Shown piece by piece: positions 14,448 to 16,281 of a stretch of DNA of 16,281 bases. Positions within the stretch are counted from its first letter, which is position 1. The number at the start of each line of letters is the position of its first letter. This DNA is from an uncultured Clostridia bacterium (GTDB lineage Bacteria > Bacillota > Clostridia > Christensenellales > Borkfalkiaceae): positions 6,196-22,476 of the forward strand of contig CAJOMM010000024.1 of the NCBI GenBank assembly GCA_905235765.1, read 5' to 3'. Position numbers and translations under genes: made by a program. A model generated the notes under the pieces. The model made no database searches. It had not been told where the DNA came from and saw only the letters and a list, made by a program, of their open reading frames with translations.

Positions 14448-15158
14448 TTAAAAATATACGGCGCTTTGGTCGGTAAGAAAATTTATCGCGCCGCAAAATA
14501 AAGAATACGCGAGTTCCGATTGAAATTCCGGAGTTATGAGCAACGCTTCGTCGTAAGGATTGCTTAAAAAACCGCACTCGGCTATGACGGAAGGATATTC
14601 GGTGCAATTAAGAATATAATAGTCCCCGGAAAGCGCGGAATAATCTTTTACACCTTGGTACAAACCGTTAAGATGTTTTTGCAAATTATCGGCAAGGCTT
14701 TTACCGAGCGCGTCATTGCTTTTATAAAAAACTTGCGCGCCGCGACGGTCGGAAGATGCATAATAGTTCATATGCACGCTTATAACCATAACCGGTTGAG
14801 CCTTTTCTATAATCTCTTTGCGCTTTTCCATATCCCTTCTTTTAAGCGTGCCGGAAGCCACACCGTAAAGACCGGCTTCGGATTTTCTCGTAAGAACTGC
14901 GTTAATTCCTGCGTCTTCGAAATATTCCGCGAGTTTTTTGACAACGGCAAGATTTATCTCGCTTTCCTTCGCTCCCGTTTTAATTCCGGAAACTCCGCCG
15001 TCTATTCCGCCGTGTCCGGCGTCGAGAACAACGGTAATGCCTCCGCCGTTAGCCCCCGACGCGCTACCGGATAGCGCGGCAAAGCATAAAATGAAAGTAA
15101 AAACCGTAAGTAAAACCGCAGAAAAAATAACAATACTTCTTCTCTTAATGACCGCCAT
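14448..15158 (-). CDS. cwlD: N-acetylmuramoyl-L-alanine amidase, CwlD-like (Amidase_3)
   Basis: Amidase_3 enzymes are zinc hydrolases that cut the bond between MurNAc and L-Ala in peptidoglycan; CwlD makes the muramic lactam of spore cortex. From ATG 15158 the protein is 236 residues: a basic start (MAVIKRRS), one membrane or signal segment (about 8-31), a Gly/Ser linker, then the catalytic domain. Zinc ligands are His in LDAGHGGIDGG, Glu in KESEINLAV and His in ISVHMNY; the catalytic Glu is in SVIAECGFLSN. The single domain without SPOR, LysM or SH3 repeats is CwlD-like. The frame is open to 15188 from a TTG, but AGGAG precedes 15158 at 12 bases. The role in sporulation is inference; a vegetative amidase is possible. 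Confidence 0.88.
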   Translation of the reverse strand: MAVIKRRSIVIFSAVLLTVFTFILCFAALSGSASGANGGGITVVLDAGHGGIDGGVSGIKTGAKESEINLAVVKKLAEYFEDAGINAVLTRKSEAGLYGVASGTLKRRDMEKRKEIIEKAQPVMVISVHMNYYASSDRRGAQVFYKSNDALGKSLADNLQKHLNGLYQGVKDYSALSGDYYILNCTEYPSVIAECGFLSNPYDEALLITPEFQSELAYSLFCGAINFLTDQSAVYF

Positions 15159-15160
15159 TT

Positions 15161-15199
15161 TTGTTGATAACTCCTGAAATTTTGGCAAGTTATCAACAA
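15161..15199 (-). promoter_or_regulatory. Stem-loop or operator enclosing the cwlD ribosome site
   Basis: TTGTTGATAACT (15161-15172) and AGTTATCAACAA (15188-15199) are a perfect 12-bp inverted repeat with a 15-base loop. On the minus-strand transcript the AGGAG ribosome site straddles the loop and the foot of the 3' arm, and the ATG follows 2 bases after the stem, so folding would hide the start. As DNA it could equally be an operator. Confidence 0.6.
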
Positions 15200-15282
15200 T
15201 ACTCGGCTTTTAGCCTTTGATAAATGTCAGTAACTCGCAAAATAAATATATAATAAATATACTTTAAAGCGGCTTAAAATAT
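15200..15282. other. A/T-rich spacer upstream of cwlD
   Basis: No gene is seen here. It holds TA-rich boxes (around 15242-15262) that may include the -10 element of cwlD, but no convincing -35 at the right distance. A small GGCT/AGCC hairpin lies at about 15206-15216. Confidence 0.3.
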
Positions 15283-15316
15283 GATAAAACCTCCTATCGG
15301 CTACGCCGATAGGAGG
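15283..15316 (-). terminator. Intrinsic terminator of the BspA-like gene
   Basis: The minus strand reads CCTCCTATCGGC (15316-15305), loop GTA, GCCGATAGGAGG (15301-15290), then TTTTATC. The stem is a perfect 12 bp. It lies 82 bases past the stop at 15399; the gap between holds no gene. On the plus strand the hairpin is followed by AAAA, so it is one-directional. Confidence 0.85.
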
Positions 15317-15398
15317 AAAATTCTGTCACCTTGTTATCGTTGTCATTGCGCCTTTTTCCGTATAGCGAAATATTAGCGGAACTTCTGATTGTACTTAC

Positions 15399-16281
15399 TT
15401 AAATATTCACGTCACCGTCACTACACTTAACGACGGTAGCCGGAACATTAGATTTCCAACCACTTCCTTTACTTATTGCTTTCCACTCTTCTATCGTTCC
15501 GGTATAATTTACGCTTGTAAGTCCGCTGCAATTATAGAACGCATAATCTCCTATACTCGTAACGCTGTTACCGATAGTAACGCTCGTAAGTCCGTAGCAA
15601 TTATAGAACGCCCCATATCCTATACTCTTAACGCTGTTACCGATAGTAACGCTCGTAAGTCCGCTACAACCAGCGAACGCATCCTTACCTATACTCGTAA
15701 CGCTGTCGGGAATTAGGCTGTTTTTACAACCCAATATTAAAGTATTAGTTTCCTTTTCTATTAAACAATTGCCTTCACTTCTGTATTTTGTATTTCCTGA
15801 GGCTACCGTTATGCTTTCAAGTCCGCTGCAACCATAGAACGCATAATCTCCTATACTCGTAACGCTGTCGGGGATAGTAACACTCGTAAGTCCGCGGCAA
15901 CCATAGAACGCATAATCTCCTATACTCGTAACGCTGCCCCCGATAGTTATGCTCGTAAGTCCGGGGCAATTAAAGAACGCCCACTCTCCTATGCTCATAA
16001 CACTGTCAGGGATAGTTATACTCGTAAGTCCGCTACAAAAATAGAACGCATCATTTCCTATACTCTTAACGCTGTTACCGATAGTAACGCTCGTAAGATT
16101 GTAGCAATTATAGAACGCATATTGATATATTTCAGTTATATCGGCAGGTAAAGTTAATTCCGTTTCTTTTCCTGTATATCCCATCAAAATTTTATCTCCG
16201 CCGTCCGTATATATTATATATCCGTTTTTATCTGTCGAAAGTTTACTTGTATACGGCTCGGTATATACTGCTTTTGCATAA
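15399..16281 (-). CDS. BspA-like leucine-rich-repeat surface protein (N-terminus beyond window)
   Basis: The frame is open from the right edge (first visible residues YAKAVYTEPYTSKLSTDKNG) to a stop at 15399, 293 residues. GYIIYTDGGDKILMGYTGKE, a lead-in typical of these proteins, is followed by eight BspA/TpLRR (LRR_5) units of the form LTSVTIGNSVTSIGDYAFYNC. A non-repeat insert (SGNTKYRSEGNC ... TLILGCKNS) sits after the fifth unit. The C-terminus reads TGTIEEWKAISKGSGWKSNV then CSDGDVNI, a common ending of the family. Such proteins are exported and often bind host proteins or other bacteria. An ATG at 16187 is internal, not the start. The signal peptide and any anchor must lie outside the window. 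Confidence 0.9.
   Translation of the reverse strand, partial: YAKAVYTEPYTSKLSTDKNGYIIYTDGGDKILMGYTGKETELTLPADITEIYQYAFYNCYNLTSVTIGNSVKSIGNDAFYFCSGLTSITIPDSVMSIGEWAFFNCPGLTSITIGGSVTSIGDYAFYGCRGLTSVTIPDSVTSIGDYAFYGCSGLESITVASGNTKYRSEGNCLIEKETNTLILGCKNSLIPDSVTSIGKDAFAGCSGLTSVTIGNSVKSIGYGAFYNCYGLTSVTIGNSVTSIGDYAFYNCSGLTSVNYTGTIEEWKAISKGSGWKSNVPATVVKCSDGDVNI
15522..16150 (-). repeat. Tandem 69-bp coding repeats (LRR_5 units)
   Basis: Eight 23-codon units are interrupted once by a non-repeat segment (about 15710-15815). Several copies are nearly identical at the DNA level (plus strand, for example ATAATCTCCTATACTCGTAA recurring), suggesting recent expansion or gene conversion and making copy number prone to change. 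Confidence 0.85.

Noticed and set aside
15161..15199. Two inverted TTATCAACA sequences as DnaA boxes
   Set aside because: Each differs from the TTATCCACA consensus at a key position, and they are explained by the stem-loop over the ribosome site.
15522..16150. Regularly spaced repeats that could suggest a CRISPR array
   Set aside because: The repeats are contiguous coding LRR units with no unique spacers.

Overview
The window looks like a chromosomal segment of a low- to mid-GC Gram-positive bacterium, most likely an uncultivated gut-type clostridial member of the Bacillota. This is inferred from the mini-RNase III / RlmB / SigH gene order, the CwlD-like amidase, split TauE/SafE transporter genes, AGGAG-type ribosome sites, and a BspA-like leucine-rich-repeat surface protein. 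No rRNA, tRNA, CRISPR array, insertion sequence or phage gene was seen. All coordinates and motif calls were made by eye.

Layout. (1) 1-3400, minus strand: ppx/gppA, a divergent mreB-like gene, and minD running off the left edge. An intrinsic terminator lies in each gap. (2) 3401-3668: a very A/T-rich, promoter-bearing spacer bounded by a 14-bp inverted repeat. (3) 3669-4420, minus: two half-size TauE/SafE permease genes. Overlapping divergent promoters separate them from (4) 4589-7720, plus: a very large surface protein with a lipobox, jelly-roll-like modules, a C-terminal membrane anchor and an acidic tail, closed by a strong terminator. (5) 7804-8848, plus: murG, broken by a frameshift. 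(6) A 56-codon minus-strand gene (8845-9015) diverges from a WYL-domain regulator (9158-10084). (7) 14296 down to 10108, minus: a tightly packed operon mrnC-rlmB-sigH-dnaX-ybaB-recR with a promoter and a folded leader in front of mrnC. (8) 14448-15158, minus: a CwlD-like amidase whose ribosome site sits in a 12-bp stem-loop. (9) 15399-16281, minus: the C-terminal part of a BspA-like protein with its terminator.

Functionally the region is mostly cell envelope and cell shape (MinD, MreB-like, MurG, amidase, surface proteins) plus replication/repair (DnaX, YbaB, RecR), rRNA maturation (Mini-III, RlmB) and a transition-state sigma factor.

The most striking anomaly is that three conserved genes (murG, recR, dnaX) carry out-of-frame lesions. 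Each is best explained as loss of a short stretch. In recR and dnaX the junction reads as a conserved motif in both frames, as expected for deletion between two short direct repeats. This may be an assembly or sequencing problem, or real decay by replication slippage. No clearly new multi-gene system was found; the best candidates for novelty are the double-anchored surface protein, the folded mrnC leader, the amidase stem-loop and the small gene beside the WYL regulator.
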